A stretch of 64,000 nt of DNA from Hyposmocoma kahamanoa (lineage: Eukaryota; Arthropoda; Insecta; Lepidoptera; Cosmopterigidae): positions 2,716,265 to 2,780,264 of the forward strand of contig NW_020653750.1 of NCBI RefSeq assembly GCF_003589595.1, in the 5' to 3' direction. Under the pieces are notes generated by a model, which was not told where the DNA came from, ran no database searches, and was given only the letters and a program-made list of their open reading frames with translations. This document shows positions 1-10,405 of this stretch, in pieces. The position numbers and the translations under genes are program-made. Within the stretch, counting starts at the first letter, position 1. Every line of letters begins with the position of its first letter.

Positions 1-283
1 ACAGTTCAAAGCACTACAATTGCTGAATTCCAACTATTTCCAACAAACTATCAATATGAAATACCGTCTAAGGCATAGCGTGAAAGATACATATCGAAAT
101 ATCGCGCCCGTTGCGTCGCGTGGAAAATATTTTCAATTTCAAGGAAAAGCTGAAAATTTTTGGCTCGAAACGAAGCCGATTTTATCGCAGATCGAGTTGC
201 TAACCTTTGAATTGTGGCGCTACCGTCTATTTAGTGTTACATGTAACCAATTATAATAATGGAAACTGACAATTAATTTGATA

Positions 284-450
284 TTTTCAACCGATTTCAA
301 AAAAGAAGGAGGTTCTCAATTCGACTGTATTTTTTTTGTATGTATGTTACGCGATAATTTGACCGGCATTTACGAGCCGATTTTGATGGTTCTTTTTTGT
401 TGGATAGAGTATCTCATCAAGAATATCTAGAAAACTCGGACCCACTTTGG
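284..450 (+). repeat. Repeat B, copy 1 (partial)
   Basis: Starts at an ACCGATTTCAAAAAA-type motif, followed by GGAGGTTCTCAATTCGACTG, a T-rich run, a TGTATGTATGTTACGCGAT block and a GATTTTGATGGTTC block. The same ordered blocks recur near 556, 12880, 21238 and 44270, all in the same orientation. No protein or terminal structure was recognised, so the class is unknown. I associate this sequence with Lepidoptera from memory only. Confidence 0.7.
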
Positions 451-555
451 ATGTAGCTTCTGCGTTTGTTGATACAGAAAAATATAACCTACATCCTATC
501 CAAGGAGATATATATTTTTCTGTATTTATATGTTATATAGTGGGTTATATTTTTG

Positions 556-835
556 ACCGACTTCAAAAAAAGAGGAGGTTCTCAATTCGACTGTATGTTC
601 TTTTTTTGTATGTATTTTACGCGATAATTCCGGTATTTGTGAGCCGATTTTCATGATTCTTTTTTTGTTGGAAAGGGGGTACTTCCATAGTGGTCATATT
701 TAAATTTGAAGAAAATATTCCGCCTCTAGAGGTGGAATATTTTCGGTTTCGCGCACTTTTCAGTAACCGATTTCAAAAAAACATGGCAAATAGATGTAAT
801 TCCACGAACTAATTGAGGTCAGTTTTTTTAGTACT
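556..835 (+). repeat. Repeat B, copy 2 (longer)
   Basis: Carries the same blocks as copy 1 and continues through the TTGGAAAGGGGGTAC, ATATTCC-rich, GTTTCGCGCACTTTTC and AACCGATTTCAAAAAAAC blocks. It lies about 100 bp after copy 1 and may be part of a tandem or disrupted longer element. Confidence 0.7.
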
Positions 836-1046
836 CTGTACTGAGATTATTAAGGTATTGATTTACTTGCTTTAATTGGAATATCATGACTTTATAACTG
901 AAACAAAAAGTGTGAGAATTTACAAACTATAAAGTCACGGACATGTTTATTTTATGCCTGTCTGATTATTATTAGAAAGCTTTAATTATTGGCTATAGCT
1001 AAGCTTTACGTTTACGGCAAGTAGATGCCGTTTTATTTCAAGTTTC

Positions 1047-1840
1047 TTGGCCACCAATTAGCTTCCATTCTTGCAAATCTTCTTTTGTTCTTCTTCGGCT
1101 CATCTGCCAATTTTTATTAGCATTAGAGCCCACTACACCGTCTTCCCCCAGTTTTAATTTTAAATGTATGTCTTTGATACAAGTTATTAATATGTGCTCG
1201 CGATCTGCATCTTCATCATAACATAAGACACGGTCTGCATCATAATCGCCTTATAAATTGTTTAGCCACCAAGCACGTAGTGCCAGTGTCGTCTCAAATT
1301 GCAAAGATCGCCAAACTTTTTTCTTGTAGACCACGTGTTTTTTTTTTTGTTTTGGTATACCCCTTTGTAATATTAAAAAATTTGGTCCACACTCGTGACC
1401 CCCCCGTGGGCCCGTGGGCTCGATTTACATCGCATGCAAACCACTGAAGATTTCAGTATTCAGACGGCAGCACATATAATATATAAATTATATTATAGAC
1501 TTCCTGTTAGTCAAATGTTCAGGGCTAATACTAGTTGATGTAACACCGTTGCTAATATCAAAGAGGCGCACTCGACCATCCTCAAGCCCATCCATAATAA
1601 TATTTGAGTTACAAGGAGAAGAACCTACCTTCCAACAAGGGACAAGGATTAAAAATGAAAAAGGGTTCATTCGAATTTTGTAATCACCGTATGTAACAAG
1701 AAAATACACGACCTACGGGCCCTATTATAGGAAAGTTTCTACTGCACTTTGAAACTGTTAACATTAATTCCTCTTCCGCAGTCCAATGAATAGATGCAAC
1801 GGGTCGTTTGAATTTTTTTTTTTTTCAAAAAATTTGTTTT
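1047..1840 (-). pseudogene. Decayed WD40-repeat-like gene fragment
   Basis: Three protein-like stretches lie in order on the minus strand. About 1815-1740 reads RPVASIHWTAEEELMLTVSK, the shape of a WD40 blade start. About 1709-1488 contains DGLEDGRVRLFDIS, a typical WD40 blade end, and finishes at a stop. About 1336-1047 is a ~95-codon stretch containing VWRSLQFETTLALRAWW and REHILITCIKDIHLKLKL, with one in-frame TAA and a terminal TGA. Stops and frame changes separate the parts, and no convincing splice pairs restore a frame. I infer a pseudogene or relic exons of a WD-repeat protein; the third segment could belong to a different protein. The exact family is not recognised. Confidence 0.5.
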
Positions 1841-2484
1841 TAACCTTGTGCCAGCGCGGCAGTCAGGCTATATGACCGCGGCGCGTACCGCATACCAACA
1901 GGTTCATGGGTGGTTCGTTCGTTATGATGCTTTTAAGAAGAGAAGTGGATTGTATGGCAAGGAGTGTCTGGAGGACGGATTGGCAGATAAAAGGAGTGCC
2001 GAATAAATAACTCCACTATACAACACTGACCTTATAGGTGGGTTCTGTGCTCGTATGTTGTCCTTAGCAGCGCTCTTCATCAACTTCCAGCAGATATCCT
2101 GATTAAGGGTCTTCCACTAATGTGGTGGTCAGAGAAGACTACCAGTTACGATGATGACCACTTGATTTATCGCCGAACAGTATTTAAGTACAGTACAATA
2201 ACACAGTAAACACAAGCGGTATTTCACACACGGCGAAATAGGACTACGCAGAGTGTGTCAAGTCTTTATTAAACATGGCGGTGAATCCACAGAGCTAAAC
2301 GAGCGTTGATGGGTAGTCCACGGCGGACGCACATTACCCCGACGGTTGGTTGTAGATTGTCCCAACTACAAACAGTAGTTCAGTTACAGCAAGGTAAAAA
2401 TGAAATGAGGGTAGGTGAACTTAACCTAATTGCAGCACACTGGTATCGGAGCGAACAAACTATGATAGATGTTATTTTAACTGC
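1841..2484. other. No gene recognised
   Basis: Ordinary non-coding sequence. A short open stretch near 1930-2010 looks mildly coding-like but is too short to assign. Confidence 0.5.
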
Positions 2485-2690
2485 CTCCGTGGCTGAACGG
2501 TCACCGTGCTGGTCTGCCACAGAGATCCCAGATTTGATTCCCGAGTCGAGAGATATATTTGTTTGGCCAACATTTATTTCTCTCGTAAGTTGAGGTGTGA
2601 TTTGTGATTGTCTATGGTACCCGCAACACAGGGTTTCCCTAGTGCAGAGCTATGAAAGTGTGCGTTATTTATTCGTTTATTTTTCAACCA
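2485..2690 (+). mobile_element. SINE A, copy 1 (tRNA-derived)
   Basis: The head resembles a tRNA A box (TGGCTGAACGGTC) and B box (GATTTGATTCCCG). It is followed by a conserved body with AATATTTGT-, TTATTTCTCTCGT-, TTGTCTATGGTACCCGCAAC- and GGGTTTCCCTAGTGC-type blocks. Related copies occur near 26375, 39908, 47695, 50919 and 52165, in both orientations. Confidence 0.75.
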
Positions 2691-2965
2691 GATTTGTGGC
2701 TCCATTTTATTGAAAAACATTTCACACATCTCTATTTCGTCGTTTCATTCGTGTATTGTGTAAATTTGTGGTTGTCTATGTGTGTTCATGGCACCATCGA
2801 CACAAGATTTGCCTAGTGTAGAGCTATGAATGTGTGAGTTAATTATTCACGTATTTTTCAACCAGATTTTGTGGTTTGGTTTTATTAAAAAACATTTCAC
2901 ACATTATTTCTATTGCGTCGTTTGGTTCATGTGAATTTACACGTATTGTGTAAATTTCCTATCAG
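2610..2965 (+). repeat. Imperfect tandem duplication of SINE A body and tail
   Basis: Two diverged direct copies, about 2610-2772 and 2773-2965. Each holds in order: TTGTCTATG, a CCCTAGTG/GCCTAGTG block, AGAGCTATGAA, TTTTTCAACCAGATTT, ACATTTCACACAT, a CGTCGTTT block and GTATTGTGTAAATTT. Confidence 0.7.
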
Positions 2966-3074
2966 TTTTTAGAAAAGCGTTGACGTAGCCATCGTCTAAC
3001 TCGATTTGTCGGCGGTATATAGTTAATAGTAAATAGTTCCTTTCTCATCCAAATAGTTTTTTGGTAGACTGAAA

Positions 3075-3350
3075 AAAGCTCCATGTGAAAGAGTTGGTCC
3101 AGGGAAATACTGCCACCTAACTTATTTCTGCCGCCAAGTAAGCAATAATGTAAACATTACTGCGTTTCCGTTTTGAAAGGTAAGGGTACTGGTGAATTTA
3201 AAGGCACATGGTACTTGTCAACTTATGTCTCAGGGTGATGGGCGCGGTTGCAGTGCCCTTTAGGTTTTTGACTCTCAATGGCACTGCAACTGCTGCGTAC
3301 AGACGTGTCGCTTATCAACAGGCTCTCGACTTGTTCATTTTGGCATCATA
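3075..3350 (-). repeat. Repeat C, copy 1
   Basis: Minus-oriented copy of the most abundant repeat in the window. Diagnostic blocks are TGAAAGAGTTGGTCCAGGGA, TACTGCCACCTAACTTATTT, TGTCTCAGGGTGATGGGCGC, GGCACTGCAACTG and CTCGACTTGTTC. Full copies are ~270-290 bp and lack obvious terminal inverted repeats. Class undetermined (old SINE or non-autonomous DNA element). Confidence 0.75.
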
Positions 3351-4324
3351 AAAAACAAGTTTAGTTTCTTCTTTAGTGGTTTTACAGGATGTATATCAAT
3401 ATTTGTAGAAGTATATCCAGAAAATCCTCTTTCATGTCTCTTCCCCTTACAAAATGACGATACATTGACTTCGTTTCATGTACGATTGTAACACCACGGA
3501 ATCGCTCACTGCGTTTATTTTCACCCTAAACTAACTTTCAAAGCAGAAGTGAACGATTTTCAAAATAAAATTTAAATTTTTCTTTCAAAAATATTTTTTA
3601 TAAGTCAAAATCAAAATAGCGATTATTGAAATAATATGAAACAAGTTAAATACGTATGTCAAAAGGGTGAAACGGAGACTCTACAACAGAGGTCTATGCG
3701 AATAAATAGTCTCGCTGTTTTTATGCCGTGACCCGCCTTGAAATAGAAAACATAGGTACATTTTGGCACAAGTAATTGTCTCTTAAATACAAATAATAAT
3801 AACTAAATGAAACATATATATTCCGTTTGAATTTAAGTAAAAAATAACCTCAAAAGCTTTGCGTAAAAATCCGAAAAAATTAAAAAGAATAAGAACTCAC
3901 CATTATGTCACCAGGTGCGTTGTCCGTTTTTACATAAAAAGCCTAGCAGAGTGACCCTTTGGGAAATTTCCTTCCTGCCTCTAAGAACTTTGGCACGGTT
4001 TTACAACCTGGAAGTCATTTAACGAAATTATCTAGTCTGCCCGGAACATAAACTAAAGTGTTACAGTATACTTCACCCATATAAAGGCTCGTCCTCACTT
4101 TGCCAGAGTAATTGAATTCACCTAGACAATACATTGTAGTGTTGAGTTAGGTTTTTAGTGACACGATTAATAATAAGATTTTACATTAAATGTAGGGCGC
4201 ACTTTCGTTTACGTGTATATTTTGTCCAGTACGGGTCAACTGATGGAATTATGAATTGTTAAGAATTTTTCATGACCAAAAGTATCATGTTTCAATAAAC
4301 CTAGAATCTTATGAAACAATATAA
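3351..4324. other. No gene recognised
   Basis: AT-rich non-coding DNA. No sustained reading frame, repeat structure or RNA gene seen. Confidence 0.6.
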
Positions 4325-4470
4325 TTCATACAGTATTGATTGTTGTGTGTTGTTTTTTCTAACAAACCAATGTTTCGTGCCTTTTACAGATCCCTTGGGC
4401 ACTGCTGACTGAGATGGTAAAGTCATAGTATAATAAATAATGCAAGTATGATAACTCCATGCATACGTAG
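4325..4470 (+). repeat. Repeat D, copy 1 (Penelope-associated)
   Basis: Diverged copy with the ACAAACCAATGTTTCGTGCC, TTTTACAGATCCC and ACTGAGATGGTAAAGTCAT blocks. Another copy (13970) sits directly 3' of a Penelope-like endonuclease fragment, so repeat D is probably the terminal region of that element. Confidence 0.55.
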
Positions 4471-4514
4471 CAGCGCGGCTTGTATGTGTGCACACCCACC
4501 GTGCGCCGTGTAAG

Positions 4515-4665
4515 GACATCCGTATCGAATCCAGCCGGATGGAATAAATTTTTTCTTAGTGTTTTATCTTTGTGTTTAATAATTATAACAAACTAGTGGA
4601 GAAATTTCACAAATTCATAATTGAATACCATGGTGGTCAAATATCGTGATATTCAATGACATAAA
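4515..4665 (+). mobile_element. SINE F fragment
   Basis: Shares with the copies near 6540 and 55222 the blocks ATCGAATCCAGCCGG, CTTAGTGTT, TTATAACAAACTAGTGGAG, TTTCACAAA and ATACCATGGTGGTCAAATAT. The head is incomplete; the 3' body is preserved. Confidence 0.6.
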
Positions 4666-5515
4666 AAATTAAATAAATATTTGCTTAAAATAAAATTAAA
4701 TAAAATAAAACTAAATAAATAAAAATTAATAGTAAAATTTACTCATGAGAACTACTGTCTAAGTTACCCTATAGGACTAATCAGCTGAGTCTCAGGCGTC
4801 GTCTGGCACTAACACTAATTATAGGCAAAGTTCATTTTTTTATCAAGCAGTATAAGGAGTATATCAACCGTCTTTGAACATAAATCTGTTCCGTACCAAC
4901 GTCGGCTCGATTCGATGTACATTTACCAGAATATTCTACTTAATGTCTCATTGTTTCGATTCCTGTGTACAAGTAACAGCGGGTAGTTGATTTGGCTGTA
5001 CGAGGTTAAATGTTTTTCTTTTTTCCCTGCATTTCTACGTGTACCTACCTACGTATGATGTTGTTAATATGTGAAATAATATTATGTTATTTACATTTGA
5101 ATAACAATGTTTTTAGTTTCTGTTTACAATTTTTCTGTATGTATGTATTCTGTTTACAAATACAATTAATTGCGCACAATAACAAACACAATAAATTGAA
5201 TGTTTTTGTTAAGACTGCCACTTGAAGAATTTCTTTAAAATTGACCTATTTCACGGAAAATACGACGTTCTATTGAGCAAAAATCTCTCATGGTGAGAAT
5301 ATTTGCGGGCTTTCCTTCTATTTTCATCTCGCCGTTTACTTTCATGTTTACCAACTACTAGACAAGTCGACGCCGTGAGTGATAGCATCTATTGCCACAC
5401 TCTACATAGTTTATTGTTTCTCTTTGATATCACCTATTCTCCTACAATGTTATATTACATGTTTATAGATCGGATTCTTCTCTTTTATTCCCTTTTTATA
5501 ATCTCCCGGTGAATA
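4666..5515. other. No gene recognised
   Basis: AT-rich DNA with only short hydrophobic-looking reading frames of biased composition, which I do not consider genes. Confidence 0.6.
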
Positions 5516-5640
5516 CGAGTAAACGAGTTACTAATATAAAGACTGAACACAAAAAAAATCTTTTATATGACACGACAAGAACCTGTGTCTACCTAGGGCA
5601 GCCGCTCTACCACCTGATCTACCGACCTTAGGAATTTCTC
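5516..5640 (-). mobile_element. SINE F-like, tRNA-derived head
   Basis: On the minus strand an A-box-like TGGTAGAGCGGCTG is followed by a degenerate B box and then a tail with TTTATATTAGTAACTCG. It resembles the SINE F head near 55240. It does not fold as an intact tRNA, so it is read as a SINE. Confidence 0.5.
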
Positions 5641-5689
5641 CATGCGTTTGTTACAGGTATTTCTTTGTTTTAACGGCTTTTTTGCCTGT

Positions 5690-5990
5690 GAGAAATCTAT
5701 GAAAGTTTTTCTTCACTCACGTAGGGTGGCATACCACTATGTTGTTGATATTAGGATTCGCACGACGCGTTTTGCTTCCACATTATGGCGAAAGGCTAAG
5801 GAGCGGAATTCCCTGCCTGCAGACTATTGTTCCCTGAACAGTATAATTTCGGCCTTCTCAAGGCGTGAATAGGCATTATTTAGGTGTGCATGCATCGTCG
5901 ACCTCATCGTCATAAGTGCGCATTTGATCTCCATCTCACATTCCATCAGGTGATTACCTGCGCCCATCTTGCGGACGCTGTCGCTGCAAT
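5690..5990 (+). mobile_element. LINE L-A 3' fragment
   Basis: Encodes the end of a non-LTR retrotransposon ORF: YVVDIRIRTTRFASTLW, KAKERNSLPADY and CSLNSIISAFSRRE. These match the end of the larger LINE near 28000-28090 (YVVDIPPIRTKRFASSF, TAKEWNALPA). The downstream DNA also matches (GGCATT-TTAGG, ATCGTCG, CATCAGGTGA). The fragment is 5' truncated. Confidence 0.75.
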
Positions 5991-6534
5991 GTGTCAAGTA
6001 CCACAATTTCCTAGACTGTAGTAAGCATTTATTTATCTTTATTAATCACGATACGATGATATAATGGGTTACGAATTTACGTTTTAATAGTTTTAAGACA
6101 AAACAGAAAATTCCAAACAACCTGGGTTTTCCTTAGCTGAAAACCGGGTTCCAAAATGAACGGTTACTCGTTTTTTTTTCGGTTAACCGAGTGACCAATT
6201 TGCATACCTTAGCCGTGACGCTGGCTTTTAATGGACCCTAGTGAGTGAGTGACTTATGTGTGTCTTATGTGTAGGACATCGTTATTACAGTGTGCACTCT
6301 TACATCGAATAAATACTTACATAATCTTTGTAATATATATTATACATATAGTTATATATGTCATAAGTATGTGTGGTGTAAAATCAAATAGTTATTAATT
6401 CCCATTATAATACAAATTTAAAGTATATTCCACTAAAAATGTTACACAAGTTTAACTATCTAATTCTTTAAGAAATGCACACTTAGTTTTATTTTTTAAT
6501 TAAAAAAAAACTCAATTTTGTATTATTACAGATT

Positions 6535-6630
6535 TGTATTATTGTAACAAACTAGTGGAGTGATTTCACAAAAAAAAAAACAATTAATATCATGGTAGTA
6601 AAATATTATGGTATTCAATAAAATCACGAA
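6535..6630 (+). mobile_element. SINE F 3' fragment
   Basis: Contains TTGTAACAAACTAGTGGAG, TTTCACAAAA, TATCATGGTAGTAAAATAT and ATGGTATTCAATA, co-linear with the copies near 4580 and 55340. The tRNA-like head is missing. Confidence 0.6.
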
Positions 6631-6963
6631 GATAAAATGAGTTACTAATAATTTTTCAAGGTTACTATATACTATAATATAAGACGTATTTATTTTCTAG
6701 GTAGCCATAGATTACTTTTCTTTTTTACATATCAGACTTATTGTTATACAACCCATGACACCCATGCATGCAAAAATTTCTGAAGTATTAGAACCCACTG
6801 CTAGGCGAACGAACAGGTTAAGGCCATCTTTTATTAAACTGAAAGTCACACTCTTTTTCCTTTCAGCGGCAACGTAATACCTGCCGGATGTGGGTAGTCT
6901 CCTGTAAAATAAATAATGAAAAGGGAGTGTGCGCATAAAAATGACCTTCTGAATAGAAGAATC

Positions 6964-7002
6964 GAGAAGAAGAAGAAAAAGAAGAAGAAGAAGAAGAAGA
7001 AA
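6964..7002 (+). repeat. (GAA)n microsatellite
   Basis: Imperfect GAA/AAG tract. It creates artefactual poly-Ser and poly-Phe reading frames on the minus strand. Confidence 0.95.
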
Positions 7003-7154
7003 TCGAGTTTTGTTGTAACATTACACAACATACAGGTATATTTTGTGTATAATCATTATCAAACAGTATTTCTTGCTTGCGCTTTGGACAAATAAATAAT
7101 AATAATAATCTTCTACTTATCGTGTCGATGGCATACACTATAATGCTTGCCAAC

Positions 7155-8200
7155 ATTTATTTATTTATTTAAATTCACCAACGCTAAATACATTCGGTTA
7201 CAACAATATTTTACACACATTCGATAGGGTGTTACAGTTAAAATGCTTAACCAATTACAGGTGAACATGCCATGATGAGAGTATGAAAGTTAAGACAATT
7301 ATTATTAATTTACTGTTCTTTTTTTCCTGTACTTATATTACATATGTTTACTATATTAATAAATTAAATTATATAATAAATATAATATTGACTTCCTGAA
7401 GCGAGGCAATGAGACTGCGAAGATATCCATTTCAAGAGTTAGAGCATTGACGAGTCTGGCAAATCGAGCAGAGGGAGAATTCGAACCGAGGATTTACGTG
7501 ATACCTTGGTAGACGAGAGGGTATTTTAAACTGTATTTTAGAGAGAAGTTGCGGACTATTAATTTTATTGTTAATTAGTTTATACATATAAGAATACTAG
7601 ATCAAGCATTCACATCGCAAAGATAAGGGAGATATTTTGAAAAACTTGAAACGGGTGTCGTACGAGACACTCTTTTTACCCAAGCCTCGTAAATAACTAA
7701 GATGCCATAAGAACCTTTTCTGAATTCGTTCTAGCCTAAGAGAGTGAACCGCATAACGTGGCCACCAAGCAATACTCCTATACTCTAAAATAGTCCTTAC
7801 AAAACTATTGTATAATAAAATTCTAGTAGATGGCCTTCTAAAGACTTTGCCAATTCGTATTATACATCCCAGCATCCTAGATGCTTTTTTATAATTTGTT
7901 CCATGTGAGGCAAAAATGTGAGTTTTCTATCAATTGTCACGCCCAAATCTTTAATACTGTCAACCTCATTTAATGTAACACTATTGATATTGTATACAAA
8001 CCTAAATGGGTTGTCTTTACGAGTAATTGGTATGTAGAAACACTTTGAGGGATTAAGAGACATATTGTTATCCATGCACCACTGGCACAAACGGTCCAAG
8101 TCCCGCTGCAGAAGTTGTGCATCATCAGCTTTCTCTAAAACTGTAACCAATTTTAAATCATCAGCATAGAGAAATGGAACAGAATGGAACATAGTGAAAG
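7155..8200 (-). mobile_element. 5'-truncated LINE (Jockey/CR1 group)
   Basis: Minus-strand relic of a non-LTR retrotransposon. It encodes the second half of reverse transcriptase in two frames. At 8192-7860 the YADD catalytic box is intact in FLYADDLKLV, followed by LCQWCMDNNMSLNPSKC and IKDLGVTIDRKLTF. At 7875-7597 the thumb/C-terminal region reads ILLYNSFVRTILEYRSIAWW. Protein-like sequence continues to about 7420. The element ends with an (AAAT)n tail near 7155-7170, so the 3' end looks complete. The 5' end breaks off next to the YADD box at ~8200. A single frameshift separates the two pieces. Clade assignment is from general motif shape only. Confidence 0.8.
7860..8192 (-). pseudogene. 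Reverse transcriptase fragment with YADD box
   Basis: 110-codon open frame covering RT motif C onward. The start of this reading frame is the truncation point of the element, not a true initiation codon. The frame is lost at ~7860 and continues in another frame to 7597. No function is expected. Confidence 0.8.
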
Positions 8201-8289
8201 GATTTGCCCATCGGCGAAAGGTACTCGCCGATTGTAGCCCAGGGCCCGCCAGATGTACGGGAAAGGAATTGTACGTCTATAGGGTATTA

Positions 8290-8512
8290 CTACATAAAAC
8301 AATAATGATGATAATAATGTGTCCAATAACGTACCAATTCAAAATTCTAAAAGTCTCAAACTGTGGAATTCCTTGTACTGTACGTACCAGAGCAATAATA
8401 AAAACCAATTTAGAAAAGTTCATTTCCCGAATTGGTCCTACAGACAATCGAACCTGGGACTTCCTCATTCAGCGCCCCCGGAGCAAACCGCTGGACATCG
8501 AGGTAGTTAAAA
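8290..8512 (-). mobile_element. SINE H, copy 1 (tRNA-derived)
   Basis: On the minus strand a tRNA-like head has a CCAGCGGTTTGCTCC block and the B box CCAGGTTCGATTGTC. It is followed by ACCAATTCGGGAAATGAAC, TTTTCTAAATTGG, TACGTACAGTACAAGGAATT and an ATT-rich tail. Parts recur near 30660 (plus) and 39690 (minus). Confidence 0.65.
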
Positions 8513-9129
8513 TAATGTAGCTGATTTATTTTTAGTAAAGTATCTCGAAATATTTTCTGTCACCCCCGTTTCGAGGCACAGCAAGCAAACAATAATTCCG
8601 CAGCATGTTTTCTTTGTATTAAATGCTTTCGATGTTCTTTTGTTTTGTTGCCAAATGTTTGCTTATCTTGGAACTTTATTGTCCAGTGATCCATGTAGTA
8701 ACTGTGTAGGTACTAACTTCCTAGATTAGTACAATAACATTACGCTATAATGAAAAAAACATGTGTGATCGTTTTCGAAAACCGAAAATATGCTACACTG
8801 AAATTTTTTTTATGATACTATGTACGAGCAGTACATTACATATGTCGTAACTTAACCTAAATATGTTACTGATCGCGTGCATTATCGCGCTTACATTTTA
8901 TGTACAATTACGTATATTTTTCGTACAATAAAGACCTTCGGACAGTACGGTGCCTTACATATTTTGCATCAACCTACCTCAACCGAACGGTGTACTCAGG
9001 GAAACATACAATTCCCATCAACACACATTCTAACATACATTCTACATTACATACGTTGGGCACGAGCCCCAACATACTAAGTTATGCATTTATATATTTA
9101 GTTGTACTTATTGGTTATATTTTTTTATG
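8513..9129. other. No gene recognised
   Basis: Non-coding DNA. Short overlapping frames at 8877-9130 have no recognisable content. Confidence 0.55.
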
Positions 9130-9540
9130 AACATGTCACGCGCCTGGGGTAAACGACATACCTACCCATAACAGTCACAGTGCCACTCAGCGCTTCAAGG
9201 TGCGTACAAATATGGCGCCTGTTTGTGAAAGGCTGTCGAGCAGAACAGGTGCATTTCGTAGTGCGATCTGTTCGCGTGCCGCTTGCGTGAGATGGAATCA
9301 CAGAGACAATTATTGCATGCGTGAAGCGCGCATTTGCCAGATCTGTACGCACCCTTAAATAGCAAAGATCTGACAGGCACTACCACTGTGCCCATCACTC
9401 CGAGACATAAAGTTGACAAGTCCCATGTGAATGTAACTTCACCAATACCCTTACCCTTCAAAACAAGAACGCTGTAATGTTCATATTACTACTTAATGGC
9501 AAAAACAAGTGTGGTGGCAATACTTCTCTGGACGAACTAA
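9130..9540 (+). repeat. Repeat C, copy 2, split by a MITE
   Basis: Plus-oriented repeat C. The left part holds CCCATAACAGTCACAGTGCC; the right part holds GCAAAGATCTGACAGGCAC, AGTTGACAAGTCCCATGTG and a GGCAATACTTCTCTGGACGA block. The continuity is interrupted by a 156-bp insertion at 9199-9354. Confidence 0.75.
9199..9354. mobile_element. Short TIR element with TTAA-type target, nested in repeat C
   Basis: The left end starts GGTGCGTACA and the right end finishes TGTACGCACCC, forming inverted termini with a one-base difference. It is flanked by TCAA (9195-9198) and TTAA (9355-9358). The inserted-into repeat C consensus reads CTTTAAATCGC at this point, so a TTAA target duplication with one mutated base fits. 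This suggests a piggyBac-type non-autonomous element. Confidence 0.6.
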
Positions 9541-9985
9541 AAACTTTGAAATTTAGACACTGTCGCTTTTAATGTTCAATAAATAATTTCCTTTCACTCC
9601 CATATTATTAAAAAAATAAAGCGAACGTTTTCATCTCATTTGATTTCCAGGCAACAATTAACCTTTTGCCTATTGCGTTTTATAGCAGAAGTTGTACCGA
9701 GTCGTAAAAATTACACGCGTCTACTCACTCGGCGCGGCTGCTGAAGCTCTAATGAAAATATTCAATTATCTCCCATGTTTACCGAGTCCCTTCCTTCACC
9801 GGGTTATTTTCTCTATTTCTCTGTATTGAGGTTGGACGTGATAAGTTATTTTATGCGTTCTTATATCTATAAATAACGTATGTAATTGGCTGCCATTGAC
9901 ACTTCATACTTACGGCTGAAAATTCATAAAAGGGAATCTGACAACTTTTCAGAAAGTATTTGAAAATAATGGATAGTATACTTTA
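9541..9985. other. No gene recognised
   Basis: Non-coding; no repeat family recognised. Confidence 0.55.
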
Positions 9986-10188
9986 TTACCAATTGCTGCC
10001 GCCAAGCAGTAATGTGAGCATGACTGCGTTTCTGTTTTGAAGAGCCGGTCAACTTATATCTATGGGTGTCCGCCAAATTTTTACCATTTAATACTCAGAG
10101 TGGTACTACGGACAGGAGTGTCACTTAACACCAAACCCACGACTTGTTCGTCCCGTGATTTGGTATTACAAAACAGTATAGGAGCCAA
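9986..10188 (-). repeat. Repeat C, copy 3 (partial)
   Basis: Minus-oriented. Contains TGCCGCCAAGCAGTAATGTG, GGTCAACTTAT, CGGACAGGAGTGTCACTTA and CACGACTTGTTCGTCCCGTG. An internal segment is missing or diverged. Confidence 0.65.
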
Positions 10189-10264
10189 AAAGATACTACT
10201 CTATTTAAGTAAAAATGTAAAAGTGCTGTTTAAATGTAAATAAAAAAAAATAGAATCTGACACT

Positions 10265-10405
10265 ATTATTTCACGGGTGACTGAGATGGTAAAGTCATAA
10301 CTGGTTGATGACTTTACCCTCTCAGGCACCCGTGACTATGGGACCTGTAAAGGGCCCGAAATGTTGGTTTCTCTGGAAAAACAAATATACGCGATTTAGA
10401 TAAAA
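10265..10405 (-). repeat. Repeat D, copy 2, with foldback
   Basis: Contains CATAACTGGTTGATGAC, GGGACCTGTAAAGGGCCCGA and CAAATATACGCGATTTAGA, the reverse orientation of copy 3 at 13970. Its outer part folds back on itself (see the hairpin at 10272-10334). Confidence 0.65.
10272..10334. repeat. 63-nt near-perfect hairpin
   Basis: CACGGGTGACTGAGATGG and AAAGTCAT on the left pair with ATGACTTTACC, TCTCAG and CACCCGTG on the right. Arms are ~27 nt, with a short AACTGGTTG loop and a few mismatches. Confidence 0.85.

Noticed and set aside
6846..7156. Minus-strand frames with poly-Phe or poly-Ser
   Set aside because: Products of the (GAA)n microsatellite.
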